DNA of 64,000 nucleotides from CBDDKU01 sp965230375 (GTDB lineage: Bacteria > Bacteroidota > Bacteroidia > Flavobacteriales_D > Cryomorphaceae): NCBI GenBank assembly GCA_965230375.1, contig CBDDKU010000012.1, positions 1-64,000 of the forward strand, in the 5' to 3' direction. The translations under genes were made by a program, and so were the position numbers. A model generated the notes under the pieces. The model ran no database searches, had not been told where the DNA came from, and was given only the letters and a program-made list of their open reading frames with translations. Positions 43,099 through 51,814 of the stretch are shown one piece after another; the first letter of the stretch is position 1, and every line of letters begins with the position of its first letter.

Positions 43099-44367
43099 TC
43101 AAGATTTTGTTTCAGTTGACATTGACTTATCACTAGCCTCCTTCCTTTTTTTATTGCGGATTGCAGTAGAGCGCAACCAGCGCGGAAGAATAAATGCTCC
43201 AATAAAAAGGTAGGGGTAGTATGATACCAAGCGCCATAAAAGTGCAAGTGCTCCTGCCAAACCGAGTGGAATGAATTCCTGAAGAAAGCCCGAAAATGCA
43301 AACTCCGCTACACCAGCACTTCCCGGTGTTGGGCTGATGAGCATTATCACCCACATCACCAATTGTCGCGCATAAATTAAAACGTGGTCTCGGAATCCAT
43401 CGATGAACCCTAACTCGGGTGAGATAAAGGCTAGCATCAATAAATTCACCACAGCGTACCGCGCAAACCACGATACATATGTTGCTCCAATCGATTTTAC
43501 CCAATAAGCTAACTTTTTACCCTTCAACTCTTTGCTCGTGGTGATAATATCGTCTCCTGTTTCAATAACGTTGTATCTCCATCTTCTCAAAAATGGAAGT
43601 CTGAAAATCTGTAGAAGCAGATACTTAAATGCACGTGGAAAGAAAAAGATTCCGAGTAAGATGCTCGTGGTTAGTATGCAAATGAAGAAGTAACCCACCC
43701 AAAAGATACCCTGTGTTCCCAGCTCTATCCCAAACATGGTCTTTTGCATATTGACGGGGAATAAGTCTGATGTCCCAATCAGGAACAAAACGAGTAGCAC
43801 CATGGTGATATAGAAAAGCTCGTCGAGCAGCGCCGAAACCATGACAATAGCTGTACTCTTCCCTAATTTTATCCCTTCGCGATTTAAGATAAACATGGCC
43901 ACGCCAGAACCACCCACTACACTTGGCGACAAGGCAGATGCGAACTCCCAAAGCAAAATCACATTAAAGCTTTGTCGCCAGGAAAGTTCCTTATCAGTGA
44001 GTACCCTGATCCGATACATATAGGCCAGATCTCTGAGAGCCATGCCCATCAATGCCATGAGTAACCAAAAAGTACTCATCCAGGTCCAGTCTATTTTGGC
44101 TAGGGTATCTTTATAGGTAATCTCCCTAAACTCACCATCACACTCATCTGTGAGCTCAAAATCATCCGGGTCGTTGGCATCTATAACTCCATTTTCATTT
44201 CCATCCACCCAGGTGTAGTTTCCGCAGTCACCCGCGTTCACTTCATCATAGCGCGTTTCGTTTAGATTGAAATAAAGCATCAAACCAGCTACCAACAGGC
44301 CAAGACCTATCGGAAGTGCCATTTTCCGTGGGCTAAGCTTTCGGGTGATGTCTTTTTCTTCAGCCAA
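43099..44367 (-). CDS. LPG-synthase-TM/flippase-like membrane protein
   Basis: 422 residues with 8-9 membrane helices in the lysylphosphatidylglycerol-synthase TM (UPF0104) family: ELSWRQSFNVILLWEFASALSPSVVGGSGVAMFILNREG, LLDELFYITMVLLVLFLIG and ISPTPGSAGVAEFAFSGFLQEFIPLG, a hallmark loop. Between the first two helices (about 40-85) is an Asp/Cys-rich segment (DAGDCGNYTWVDGNENGV..., DECDGEFRE) that looks like a calcium-binding loop and is not usual. No aminoacyl-transferase domain. Function probably lipid or envelope related. Confidence 0.82.
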   Translation of the reverse strand: MAEEKDITRKLSPRKMALPIGLGLLVAGLMLYFNLNETRYDEVNAGDCGNYTWVDGNENGVIDANDPDDFELTDECDGEFREITYKDTLAKIDWTWMSTFWLLMALMGMALRDLAYMYRIRVLTDKELSWRQSFNVILLWEFASALSPSVVGGSGVAMFILNREGIKLGKSTAIVMVSALLDELFYITMVLLVLFLIGTSDLFPVNMQKTMFGIELGTQGIFWVGYFFICILTTSILLGIFFFPRAFKYLLLQIFRLPFLRRWRYNVIETGDDIITTSKELKGKKLAYWVKSIGATYVSWFARYAVVNLLMLAFISPELGFIDGFRDHVLIYARQLVMWVIMLISPTPGSAGVAEFAFSGFLQEFIPLGLAGALALLWRLVSYYPYLFIGAFILPRWLRSTAIRNKKRKEASDKSMSTETKS

Positions 44368-44431
44368 TCAGTTCAATTAAATCAGTAAAATTGTGAGCTA
44401 TAAATCTCAAAAGTAGTTAAACATAGACGAG

Positions 44432-44779
44432 ATGAAGACATTCTTCTACCTAAAAACATGTAGTACCTGCTCGCGCATCATGAAGGAATTAAATCTTGGA
44501 AATGACGTAAGTCTCCGAGAGATAAAATCAGAGCCATTATCAGAGGATGAAGTAGATCGTCTGGCTAAAAAATCGGGTAGTTATGAAGCCCTATTTAGCA
44601 GAAGGTCACAACAATACAAGGCTCTTGGCTTGAAAGACAAAACCTTAAATGAGTCCGATTATCGCACGTATCTCTTGGAACATTATTCCTTTCTGAAGCG
44701 ACCAGTTCTGGAGCTTGATGACGCCATCTATATCGGCAACCAGAAGACTGTAGTAGAGCAAATGAAAGATGCCATCTGA
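44432..44779 (+). CDS. ArsC/Spx-like reductase-family protein
   Basis: 115 residues with the thioredoxin-like ArsC fold. Redox motif C-S-T-C is at residues 10-13 (YLKTCSTCSRIMKEL), followed by the family's basic segment (YEALFSRRSQQYKALGL) and a typical LLEHYSFLKRPVLELDDAIYIGNQ. It resembles YffB-type arsenate-reductase relatives, whose substrates are not established. It begins 64 bp after the divergent flippase gene and precedes yicC by 32 bp. Confidence 0.85.
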   Translation: MKTFFYLKTCSTCSRIMKELNLGNDVSLREIKSEPLSEDEVDRLAKKSGSYEALFSRRSQQYKALGLKDKTLNESDYRTYLLEHYSFLKRPVLELDDAIYIGNQKTVVEQMKDAI

Positions 44780-44811
44780 TTTGGCTATTTTTGCCATTCG
44801 AAAACGCAACT

Positions 44812-45687
44812 ATGTTGAAATCAATGACCGGCTTTGGCAAGGCCACTGGAAATTTTGCCGGCAAGAAAATTACCGTAGAAATCAAGACGCTCAACAGCAA
44901 GCAATTTGATCTATCGGTGAAATCGCCAAGTCTCTACCGCGAAAAAGAACTCGAAGTGCGTAGCTTTCTCTCTGAAGAATTGAACCGCGGAAAAATTGAT
45001 ACCAACATCCACGTAGATGCTTCGGAAGGCGACAAGAAAGTATCGATCAATCAAGGATTGGCTCTCGCCTATTTGAATGAGATAGATGCATTAAAGACTG
45101 CATCTAACGACCGTCTGATCGGAGACACGCTGAACACGGTGTTGAACATGCCTGAAGTACTGAAATCTGAAAGGCAGGAATTGGATTCCGAAGAATGGGG
45201 TGCAGTGATGAGATTGATCAAAGATGCTACGGCTCAACTCAACCAATTCAGAGATAACGAAGGTGCGCGATTAGCTGAAGACATCTCGAAAAGAATTGGG
45301 CTGATAGAATCTCTACGACAAGATGTATCGGCTATGTTGCCAGAGCGCTTGGCGCAAGTTAGGGAACGTATCGAAAAAAATATTCAAGACTTCATAAAAG
45401 AAGACCAGAGCGATAAAAATCGCCTTGAGCAAGAGATCATCTACTACCTCGAAAAACTGGACATCACCGAAGAGCACATTCGCCTGGAAGGGCACTGCAA
45501 GTACTTCATCGAAACCATGAACGGGTCTGGCTATGTGGGAAAGAAACTCGGTTTTATTTCGCAGGAGATAGGGCGTGAGATAAACACCATGGGAGCCAAG
45601 GCCAATCACGTCGGCATTCAGAAGAAAGTGGTGCAGATGAAAGACGAGCTTGAAAAAATAAAAGAGCAAATGCTCAATATCTGCTGA
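44812..45687 (+). CDS. yicC: YicC-family endoribonuclease-like protein
   Basis: 291 residues from ATG 44812 (MLKSMTGFGKATGNFAGKKITVEIKTLNSK), the family start. The C-terminal DUF1732 region is clear: DKNRLEQEIIYYLEKLDITEEHIRLEGHCKYF...GYVGKKLGFISQEIGREINTMGAKAN. YicC of E. coli and its relatives have RNase activity. The stop overlaps the gmk start by one base (TGATG), so the two are coupled, the usual yicC-gmk order. TATTTTTG at 44786-44793 may be its -7 element. Confidence 0.93.
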   Translation: MLKSMTGFGKATGNFAGKKITVEIKTLNSKQFDLSVKSPSLYREKELEVRSFLSEELNRGKIDTNIHVDASEGDKKVSINQGLALAYLNEIDALKTASNDRLIGDTLNTVLNMPEVLKSERQELDSEEWGAVMRLIKDATAQLNQFRDNEGARLAEDISKRIGLIESLRQDVSAMLPERLAQVRERIEKNIQDFIKEDQSDKNRLEQEIIYYLEKLDITEEHIRLEGHCKYFIETMNGSGYVGKKLGFISQEIGREINTMGAKANHVGIQKKVVQMKDELEKIKEQMLNIC

Positions 45688-46259
45688 TGAAAAAGGCTGG
45701 GAAATGTATCATATTCTCTGCTCCATCTGGAGCTGGTAAAACGACTATCGTTCGTTACTTACTTGGTGAGTTTCCCGAATTGTCCTTTTCTATTTCAGCC
45801 ACATCGCGCCCTGTACGCGGTAAGGAAGAAGATGGAAAGGACTACTATTTTTTGACAGGTTCTCAGTTTGAAGAGAAGATCAAAAAAGATGAGCTTCTCG
45901 AGTGGGAAGAAGTCTATCCAGGCCGTTTTTATGGTACGTTGAAATCTGAGCTCGAACGGATTTGGAACGAAGGCAACACCGTCATATTTGATGTGGATGT
46001 AGTCGGAGGAGCTAAGCTCAAGACTTATTTTGGAGATCAGGCTTTGGCCATTTTTGTGCAACCGCCTAGTATAAAGGAGCTCGAAAAAAGACTTCGCAAA
46101 AGATCTACGGAGAATGAGCATAGCTTGAGGCAACGCGTAGGCAAAGCCGCAGAGGAATTAACATACGCCAGCGAGTTTGACAAAGTATTGGTGAATGATG
46201 ATTTGAAAACTGCTTGCCACGAGGCAAGAGATTGGATTCGAGAATTCTTAAGCGCATGA
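45687..46259 (+). CDS. gmk: Guanylate kinase
   Basis: 190 residues. P-loop SAPSGAGKTTIV (11-22), GMP-binding loop SATSRPVRGKEEDGKDYYFL, and the lid and base segment LEKRLRKRSTENEHSLRQRVG. It phosphorylates GMP to GDP. Coupled to yicC upstream (1-bp overlap) and nadD downstream (4-bp ATGA overlap), forming a tight operon. Confidence 0.97.
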   Translation: MKKAGKCIIFSAPSGAGKTTIVRYLLGEFPELSFSISATSRPVRGKEEDGKDYYFLTGSQFEEKIKKDELLEWEEVYPGRFYGTLKSELERIWNEGNTVIFDVDVVGGAKLKTYFGDQALAIFVQPPSIKELEKRLRKRSTENEHSLRQRVGKAAEELTYASEFDKVLVNDDLKTACHEARDWIREFLSA

Positions 46260-46867
46260 AAAAAGTCGGACTCTATTTCGGAACCTTTAACCCCATCCAT
46301 GTTGGCCACCTGATAATAGCTAACTACATGGCCGACTTTACGGAGTTAGACGAGGTGTGGCTCGTTGTTTCACCCCAAAACCCGTTCAAACAGAAGAGCA
46401 GCTTGCTGGCAGATTATCACCGGCTACAGTTGGTTAGAGTCGGCGTAGAAGACAATCCGAAAGTGAAAGTCTCGGATATCGAGTTTCATCTCGATAAGCC
46501 ATCCTATACCGTCCACACGCTAGTTCATCTTCAAGAAAAGTATCCCAATATTGAATTTGCCCTGATCATGGGAGAAGATAACCTGAGAACACTCCACAAG
46601 TGGAAGAACCACGAAGTGATTCTGGCGAAGCACAATATATACGTCTACCCTCGGGTGCTCACTGAACAGGAAAAGGAAGACCTTAAAATATACCGCACCA
46701 AAGCCGCTCTCGCCAATCACCCCAGAGTGATTCGAGTGGATGCACCTGTTATGAAGCTGTCGTCGAGTTTTATTAGAAAGGCTATCAAAGAAAATCGCAA
46801 TGTGAGATACCTTCTCACTGAGCCTGTGCATCAATACGTTAAAGAAATGCACTTTTACGAAAAGTAA
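46256..46867 (+). CDS. nadD: Nicotinate-nucleotide adenylyltransferase
   Basis: 203 residues. N-terminal nucleotide-binding motif GTFNPIHVGH (9-18) and the C-terminal ISSTFIR-equivalent LSSSFIRKAI. It makes deamido-NAD in NAD synthesis. The longer frame from 46214 lies in gmk; ATG 46256 overlaps the gmk stop by 4 bases. FALIMGEDNLRTLHKW is the family's middle motif. Confidence 0.96.
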   Translation: MKKVGLYFGTFNPIHVGHLIIANYMADFTELDEVWLVVSPQNPFKQKSSLLADYHRLQLVRVGVEDNPKVKVSDIEFHLDKPSYTVHTLVHLQEKYPNIEFALIMGEDNLRTLHKWKNHEVILAKHNIYVYPRVLTEQEKEDLKIYRTKAALANHPRVIRVDAPVMKLSSSFIRKAIKENRNVRYLLTEPVHQYVKEMHFYEK

Positions 46868-46915
46868 TTTGGCACAGGAATTGTCTTGGTCTCATCGAAC
46901 CTAAACTTTAAAAAG

Positions 46916-47068
46916 ATGAAACTAGACAACACCTACAAACAACTCTCTCAGCAAGCCAGAAATTTGATGAAGCAAGGACAAGTTCAAGCATACTTAAAAA
47001 CATTAATTGCTCTAAACAAACTGGAGAAACAAATGTTGACTTTAAAAGCCGCTCCAACGAATTTTTAA
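46916..47068 (+). CDS. Small hypothetical protein
   Basis: 50 residues from ATG 46916: MKLDNTYKQLSQQARNLMKQG, then a helical, Lys/Gln/Leu-rich remainder ending APTNF. No signal or membrane helix. It lies in line with nadD and the S4 gene with short gaps (48 and 13 bp). Compact, charged helical style fits a real small protein of Bacteroidota; family not recognised. Confidence 0.5.
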   Translation: MKLDNTYKQLSQQARNLMKQGQVQAYLKTLIALNKLEKQMLTLKAAPTNF

Positions 47069-47081
47069 CTTTGGAATCTCT

Positions 47082-47456
47082 ATGAACGAGATCCGAATCG
47101 ACAAGTTTTTATGGGCTGTGCGCCTTTACAAGACGCGCTCCGTGTCGGCAAATGCCATTAAAGACGATCAGGTGTTTCTGAACGAAAACCTTGTTAAACC
47201 TGCTCAAGCAGTTAAAGTAGGCGATGTGGTTCGCATCAAGCGAAACCCGATCTGGCGATCGTATCAAGTCAAAGAACTTCTGAAAAACCGGGTAGGTGCC
47301 AAGTTGGTTGAAAACTACATCGTAGAAGTGACGCCACAAGAAGAAATTGACAAACTAGAGATGATCAAACTCATGCCCGGTTATGACCGAAAAAAGGGAC
47401 TGGGCCGGCCGACCAAAAAAGAGCGAAGAGATTTAAACAAATTTGATGAATGGTAA
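47082..47456 (+). CDS. S4-domain RNA-binding protein (Hsp15/HslR-like)
   Basis: 124 residues. The S4 fold is complete: IRIDKFLWAVRLYKTRSVSANAIKDDQVFLNENLVKPAQAVKVGDVVRIK. The C-terminus is basic (GYDRKKGLGRPTKKERRDL). Hsp15 rescues stalled 50S subunits carrying nascent chains in E. coli; the same role is inferred. The GNAT gene overlaps its 3' end by 11 bp. Confidence 0.9.
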   Translation: MNEIRIDKFLWAVRLYKTRSVSANAIKDDQVFLNENLVKPAQAVKVGDVVRIKRNPIWRSYQVKELLKNRVGAKLVENYIVEVTPQEEIDKLEMIKLMPGYDRKKGLGRPTKKERRDLNKFDEW

Positions 47457-47955
47457 ACTGAATTTCGTTCCGGTTAGGCTAACGGATACAGAAGAACTTC
47501 TCGCGCTTTCCAAAAAAATATGGCTCCCAACCTTTGCTCCACTCTTCACCGAAGAAGAACTCGCATCGATATATGGAGATATGTACAAGCGTCAGAAAGT
47601 CGAAGAATCGATCTTAGACCCGACGTACTTCATGTTCTTCGTGGACAGTGATAAGCGAATTGGCTATGGAGCTATCCAGAAAGATGGCGATGTGATGATG
47701 CTCGATAAAATCTACATCGACCCAGATTTACAAGGGAAGGGATTTGGGAAGAAATGTTTAGAATGGGTGGAAGGTCAGGCAAGAGAGAAAAACTGTGAGA
47801 AAATCAAGCTTAGGGTCAATCGTCGCAACAAAGGAGCCATTGGTTTTTATGAAAAGCTAGGGTTTGAAATTGTGGAAACCATTGACTTTGATGGGCCAAA
47901 CGGCTATATCTACGACGATTACATCATGGAAAAGCTACTTTTCTACCGCTCATAA
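47446..47955 (+). CDS. GNAT-family N-acetyltransferase
   Basis: 169 residues. The acetyl-CoA motif A is seen in DKIYIDPDLQGKGFGKKCLEWVEGQAREKNCEKIKLRVNRRNKGAIGFYEKLGF. The start WLPTFAPLFTEEELASIYGDMYK is typical of acetyltransferases near spermidine/amine types, but the acceptor is unknown. ATG 47446 overlaps the S4 gene; the frame from TTG 47443 adds only one residue. Confidence 0.88.
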   Translation: MNGKLNFVPVRLTDTEELLALSKKIWLPTFAPLFTEEELASIYGDMYKRQKVEESILDPTYFMFFVDSDKRIGYGAIQKDGDVMMLDKIYIDPDLQGKGFGKKCLEWVEGQAREKNCEKIKLRVNRRNKGAIGFYEKLGFEIVETIDFDGPNGYIYDDYIMEKLLFYRS

Positions 47956-48007
47956 ATCAAAAATCGGGGTTTATCCTAATTCATAAGACAAGAACGAAAC
48001 CCTGCCG

Positions 48008-48015
48008 TATGTTTG
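48008..48015 (+). promoter_or_regulatory. Putative -7 element (TATGTTTG) before small exported protein
   Basis: TATGTTTG fits TANNTTTG, 36 bp before ATG 48052. The following leader is palindrome-like (TATGTTTGTTT near its reverse complement AAACAAACA..CATA), so the 5' UTR may fold. Confidence 0.5.
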
Positions 48016-48051
48016 TTTCGTAAACATTAAACAAACAAAACATATAGCATC

Positions 48052-48297
48052 ATGAAAACGATCTTAACCCTCATCGCATGTTGCGCCATCATGTATAGCC
48101 AAGCATCGACTGGCGTTGACACCACGAAAGTGGAAGAAAAGCAAAGCACAAAGCAGACGACAACATTGCTCACTGCTGAAGAAGACAAATTATTTTTTGA
48201 AGGTGGTTTAGACCAAAAGGTGATAAAACCCGTTTATACTACTGTTGAGCAAGCTATTTTTACTGCTCAGATCAAACAGATTAAAAAAGACGACTGA
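48052..48297 (+). CDS. Small exported protein of unknown function
   Basis: 81 residues. A signal peptide-like start (KTILTLIACCAIMYSQAST) is followed by a charged tail (KVEEKQSTKQTTTLLTAEEDKLFFEGGLDQKVIKPVYTT). A clear -7 element lies upstream and a strong terminator after it, so it is a complete monocistronic unit. No family recognised. Confidence 0.65.
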   Translation: MKTILTLIACCAIMYSQASTGVDTTKVEEKQSTKQTTTLLTAEEDKLFFEGGLDQKVIKPVYTTVEQAIFTAQIKQIKKDD

Positions 48298-48328
48298 TAT
48301 ACTTTTCGCAACGGTGATCAGTTTACTC

Positions 48329-48359
48329 AAGGCGGCCGACGGGCCGCCTTTTCTTTTTT
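48329..48359 (+). terminator. Rho-independent terminator
   Basis: AAGGCGGCC-GACG-GGCCGCCTT (48329-48350) followed by TTCTTTTTT. Confidence 0.9.
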
Positions 48360-48590
48360 GCCATCCTACTTTTCATTCAGTTTCGGTCTTCAAAAATCAC
48401 GTCCCAACCCTATTTAACTGATTGGTCAAATCAAACAAAGACTTCTAGTTCTTCTTGGCTTTCAAATAGAAGCATCGGAATCACGCAACAATTGGCAAAA
48501 TTGGGAGTGGAAATAATGATTGGATATCCCTATCTTACAGGGCGTTGATTTCTGGGATTCAACCTAAAATCACCTAAACCAATCATTTGT
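48360..48590. other. Intergenic region, no feature seen
   Basis: About 230 bases of AT-rich DNA between a terminator and the large frameshifted gene. No reliable promoter pair, ORF or hairpin is seen. Confidence 0.5.
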
Positions 48591-48869
48591 ATGAAAACAA
48601 GATTACTCATGCTGTGCATGGTCGTTTCTGCCAATTGCTTACTCGCGCAGACTTTCACCAACATGACCAGTATTTTGAACAACACATGGGGAAGCACGCC
48701 ATGCGTTGCCGACATGAACGGTGATGGATTAGACGACGTCGTTACCCTAGTCACTACTTCTGGAAGAGATATTTCAATAGACTACCAGCAGCCAGATGGC
48801 ACCTTTGATCAAGATCATTTACGATGTAAACGCCACTATAACTCCGAGCTGGAGTATTGCAGCAGGTGA
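48591..48869 (+). CDS. N-terminal fragment of the frameshifted gene (signal peptide, first FG-GAP)
   Basis: Conventional reading frame of 92 residues. Residues 1-20 are a signal peptide (MKTRLLMLCMVVSANCLLAQ). The first FG-GAP motif follows (CVADMNGDGLDDVVTLV). Coding resemblance ends near PDGTFDQ at about 48812; the last ~15 residues (LRCKRHYNSELEYCSR) are out of frame. The true continuation is in the next frame: YDVNATITPSWSIAAGDLNSDGYL. Confidence 0.6.
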   Translation: MKTRLLMLCMVVSANCLLAQTFTNMTSILNNTWGSTPCVADMNGDGLDDVVTLVTTSGRDISIDYQQPDGTFDQDHLRCKRHYNSELEYCSR

Positions 48870-49033
48870 TCTAAACTCAGACGGCTACTTAGACCTCATG
48901 TTTGGTGGTGGATCAAGGGTCGCATTCTACCTTTCAAACTCTACCGGGACAGCCTACACAGAGCAGTACATCAATGACTATATTTTTAGCCAGAGAACCA
49001 ATATCGTTGACATCGACGGTGATGGCGACTTAG

Positions 49034-51241
49034 ATGCATTTGCCTGTCACGACATTGATGAGAGTCACCCTTACCGAAACGATGGGAACGGGTTTTATGA
49101 CAGAAGACCAAAGCCTGATTCAAACCATTCCCCTCGCTGGAAACTACGCGAGTGTTTGGACCGATTTTGACAATGATGGAGATACCGACTTGTACATCGC
49201 CAAATGCCGACAAGGCTCCTCTCCGGGAGCAGTCACGAGAGAAAACGCGCTCTACGTAAACGATGGAAACAACAATTACTCTGGTAATGTCATCGCCGAC
49301 TACGGTCTATTCGATAACGAACAATCTTGGGTTACCATATTTGAAGACTTCGACAATGACGGCGATCTGGACACCTACACAGTAAACCACACCGCCCAGT
49401 GCTTTTTGAGAGAAAACGATGGGAGCGGGTTTTACACGGACGTGAGCGCCGGAAGCGGATTGGAAATATCTGACCTGGGTTCATGGGCTTTGATTGGAGC
49501 CGACTTCGATAACGACGGATGGGTGGATATGCTCATGGAGTCAAGTGGCGGAATCAACAAAGAGTTTTACCACAACAATGGTACGGGCGATATGACCTTT
49601 ACCGGGTCGGCTCTGCCTTTCGATAAAGGTGCTTTGGGAGACTTGAATAACGATGGCTATATCGATGTTTTCACTGGGCAAACGCTTTGGATGAACGACG
49701 GTGGAAGCAACAACTATTTGAAAGTCGCATTAACTGGAACCAACTCCAACATCAATGGAATCGGGGCACGAGTAGAGTGCTATAGCGATTTGGGTATGCA
49801 AATCAGAGAGTGTCGCTCTGGGGAAAATTTCAAACCCATGAGTTCACTTGATGTTTTCTTCGGTTTGGGCTCTGACACCGAAGTAGACAGCGTCATCGTT
49901 CGATGGCCTTCAGGGCAAGTAGACGTTGTAGTAAACCCAGCCATAAATTCTCGGGTGAGTGTGCTAGAAGGCTTACTTCCAGCATTGATTCGCATCACGC
50001 ACATTGATCCCTATTCGCAAGAAATTACCATTAAGAATTTCGGTGGAGAGCCCGAAGACATAAGTGGGTACAGACTCTGCTCTGAATTCGACTGTACGGC
50101 AAACTTAACTGATCTAATATTGATTGATGGCGACCTAATCCTATCGACCAATCAGGAAGTAACTGTGGCTTGGACAACAGGGTCCGGGTTTTCTATCGAA
50201 GGTGCAGACATGGCCCTATTCCTTCCAACAGGAAGCACCGATTTGGCGGATAACATGGTCGATTTTGCCCAGTGGGGAACCGGAGGAAATGGAAGTGAAA
50301 ACGTAGCTGTGACCAAAGGAATTTGGGGTAATAATGAGTTTATACCACTTGGGTACGACTATTCCTACACTGGAAACGGTGATGAAAATGGACTCCCCTT
50401 CTGGCAAGAAACGCCTTTTTGTCCCCTACCAATTGATGGACTTGCATCAAATCTAACGCCAACCGGGGCCGACCTATCATGGACTGAAACGGGTTCAGCT
50501 TCTATCTGGGATTTGGAAATAGGGCTCGCCGATTTTATACCAACTGGCTCCCCAACTAATGCAGGTGTTGGAAATAACTTTGCCTTTACAGGAGATCAAG
50601 GAACTGTTTACGACTTCTACGTTCGCTCAGATTGTGCTGAGAGCGGTGGAATCAGCATTAGCGATTGGGCAGGGCCATACCGCTTCACGCTTCCCGTGCC
50701 TGTGAGCAATTGTGAAAACGCCATTGACGTGAGTGTCGGCGGAACGTTCAATACAGGAACGATTGATGGCGTTTACAATGGATTTGAATCTTGCATGATG
50801 AGCAGTCCAAACAATGCCAACTGGTTTGTTTATACTGCACCTGCTGACGGAACGCTCAATGTTTCTTCGGTTGGACTAAGCTCTGTAGACACGCAGTTAT
50901 CAATAGGAGTTGGCGAGTGCGGGTCGCTGACCGAAATTGCCTGCAACGATGACTTTACGGGATCTCCACCGTGGGAATCTGAAGTGGAGTTTGATGTGAC
51001 AGCTGGTACCGACTACTTCCTGATGTGGGGGGATGGTTGGACCACCAACGCCTCTGATTTCACCGTAAACTTTGAGCCTGATGAAAACTGCGCTGCTCCA
51101 ACTAATCTGGCAGTCTCAGGAATCACAGGAACAGGAGCTAATGTGAGCTGGACTGAGAATGGAAACGCCATCCAGTGGGAACTTGAAATAGGAAGCACTG
51201 GGTTTTTCACCGACAGGAAATCCCACCCACACATCCAATAA
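49034..51241 (+). CDS. Middle fragment of the frameshifted gene (FG-GAP, ASPIC, lamin-tail, Fn3)
   Basis: This reading frame becomes protein-like from FMTEDQSLIQTIPLAGNYASVWTDFDNDGDTDLY at about 49094. It holds two to three FG-GAP repeats with DxDxDG-type calcium loops, an ASPIC/UnbV domain (NYLKVALTGTNSNINGIGARVE...VIVRWPSGQVD), a lamin-tail-like segment (ITIKNFGGEPEDISGYRLCS) and Fn3/PPC-like beta domains. It ends prematurely at TAA 51239-51241 after the third shift site at GGGTTTTTCACC; the frame-0 text beyond (SPTGNPTHTSNNEVFALTGSEGQSFDIYVRSDC) continues the Fn3 domain. The unshifted N-terminal 20 residues are artefactual. Confidence 0.65.
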   Translation: MHLPVTTLMRVTLTETMGTGFMTEDQSLIQTIPLAGNYASVWTDFDNDGDTDLYIAKCRQGSSPGAVTRENALYVNDGNNNYSGNVIADYGLFDNEQSWVTIFEDFDNDGDLDTYTVNHTAQCFLRENDGSGFYTDVSAGSGLEISDLGSWALIGADFDNDGWVDMLMESSGGINKEFYHNNGTGDMTFTGSALPFDKGALGDLNNDGYIDVFTGQTLWMNDGGSNNYLKVALTGTNSNINGIGARVECYSDLGMQIRECRSGENFKPMSSLDVFFGLGSDTEVDSVIVRWPSGQVDVVVNPAINSRVSVLEGLLPALIRITHIDPYSQEITIKNFGGEPEDISGYRLCSEFDCTANLTDLILIDGDLILSTNQEVTVAWTTGSGFSIEGADMALFLPTGSTDLADNMVDFAQWGTGGNGSENVAVTKGIWGNNEFIPLGYDYSYTGNGDENGLPFWQETPFCPLPIDGLASNLTPTGADLSWTETGSASIWDLEIGLADFIPTGSPTNAGVGNNFAFTGDQGTVYDFYVRSDCAESGGISISDWAGPYRFTLPVPVSNCENAIDVSVGGTFNTGTIDGVYNGFESCMMSSPNNANWFVYTAPADGTLNVSSVGLSSVDTQLSIGVGECGSLTEIACNDDFTGSPPWESEVEFDVTAGTDYFLMWGDGWTTNASDFTVNFEPDENCAAPTNLAVSGITGTGANVSWTENGNAIQWELEIGSTGFFTDRKSHPHIQ

Positions 51242-51814
51242 CGAAGTCTTCGCGCTGACTGGTTCTGAAGGCCAATCGTTTGATATATATGTCCGCTCAG
51301 ATTGTGGGTTCAGTGGCGGGTTTGGATTCAGTGAATGGGTCGGGCCAGTGAATGTGATCTTACTGAACACCACACCAGGGTACGAATGGCTCGAATTTAC
51401 AGACGCCACCCCCACTCGACTCGAACTTTCTACCGTAGCCAATAGCGATGATGAAGAAAAAGACATCGCCGTGGCTGACCTCAATAACGATGGATTTGAC
51501 GATGTGATCGTCTGCCGTAAAGAGCCATTTTCAAATTCTACGGAAGGAGGCAAATCCGATCTTATTGCTGATCAACGAAGATGGAGTCCTTGTAGACCGT
51601 ACCACTGAGTTCGCGCCTGAATTTCTGAGCACTGAAACATTTGCCCGAGATCTCTACATCGATGATTTTGATGGAGATGGGTGGAAAGACGTGATTATCG
51701 CAAATACTTTCGATCAGCAGCCACAGTACTACGCCAATCTCGGAAACGACGGGGAAGGAAACTGGCTCGGTTTGGCCGACGAGTCAGACACGCGCTTCCC
51801 GACTCTTACAGGAG

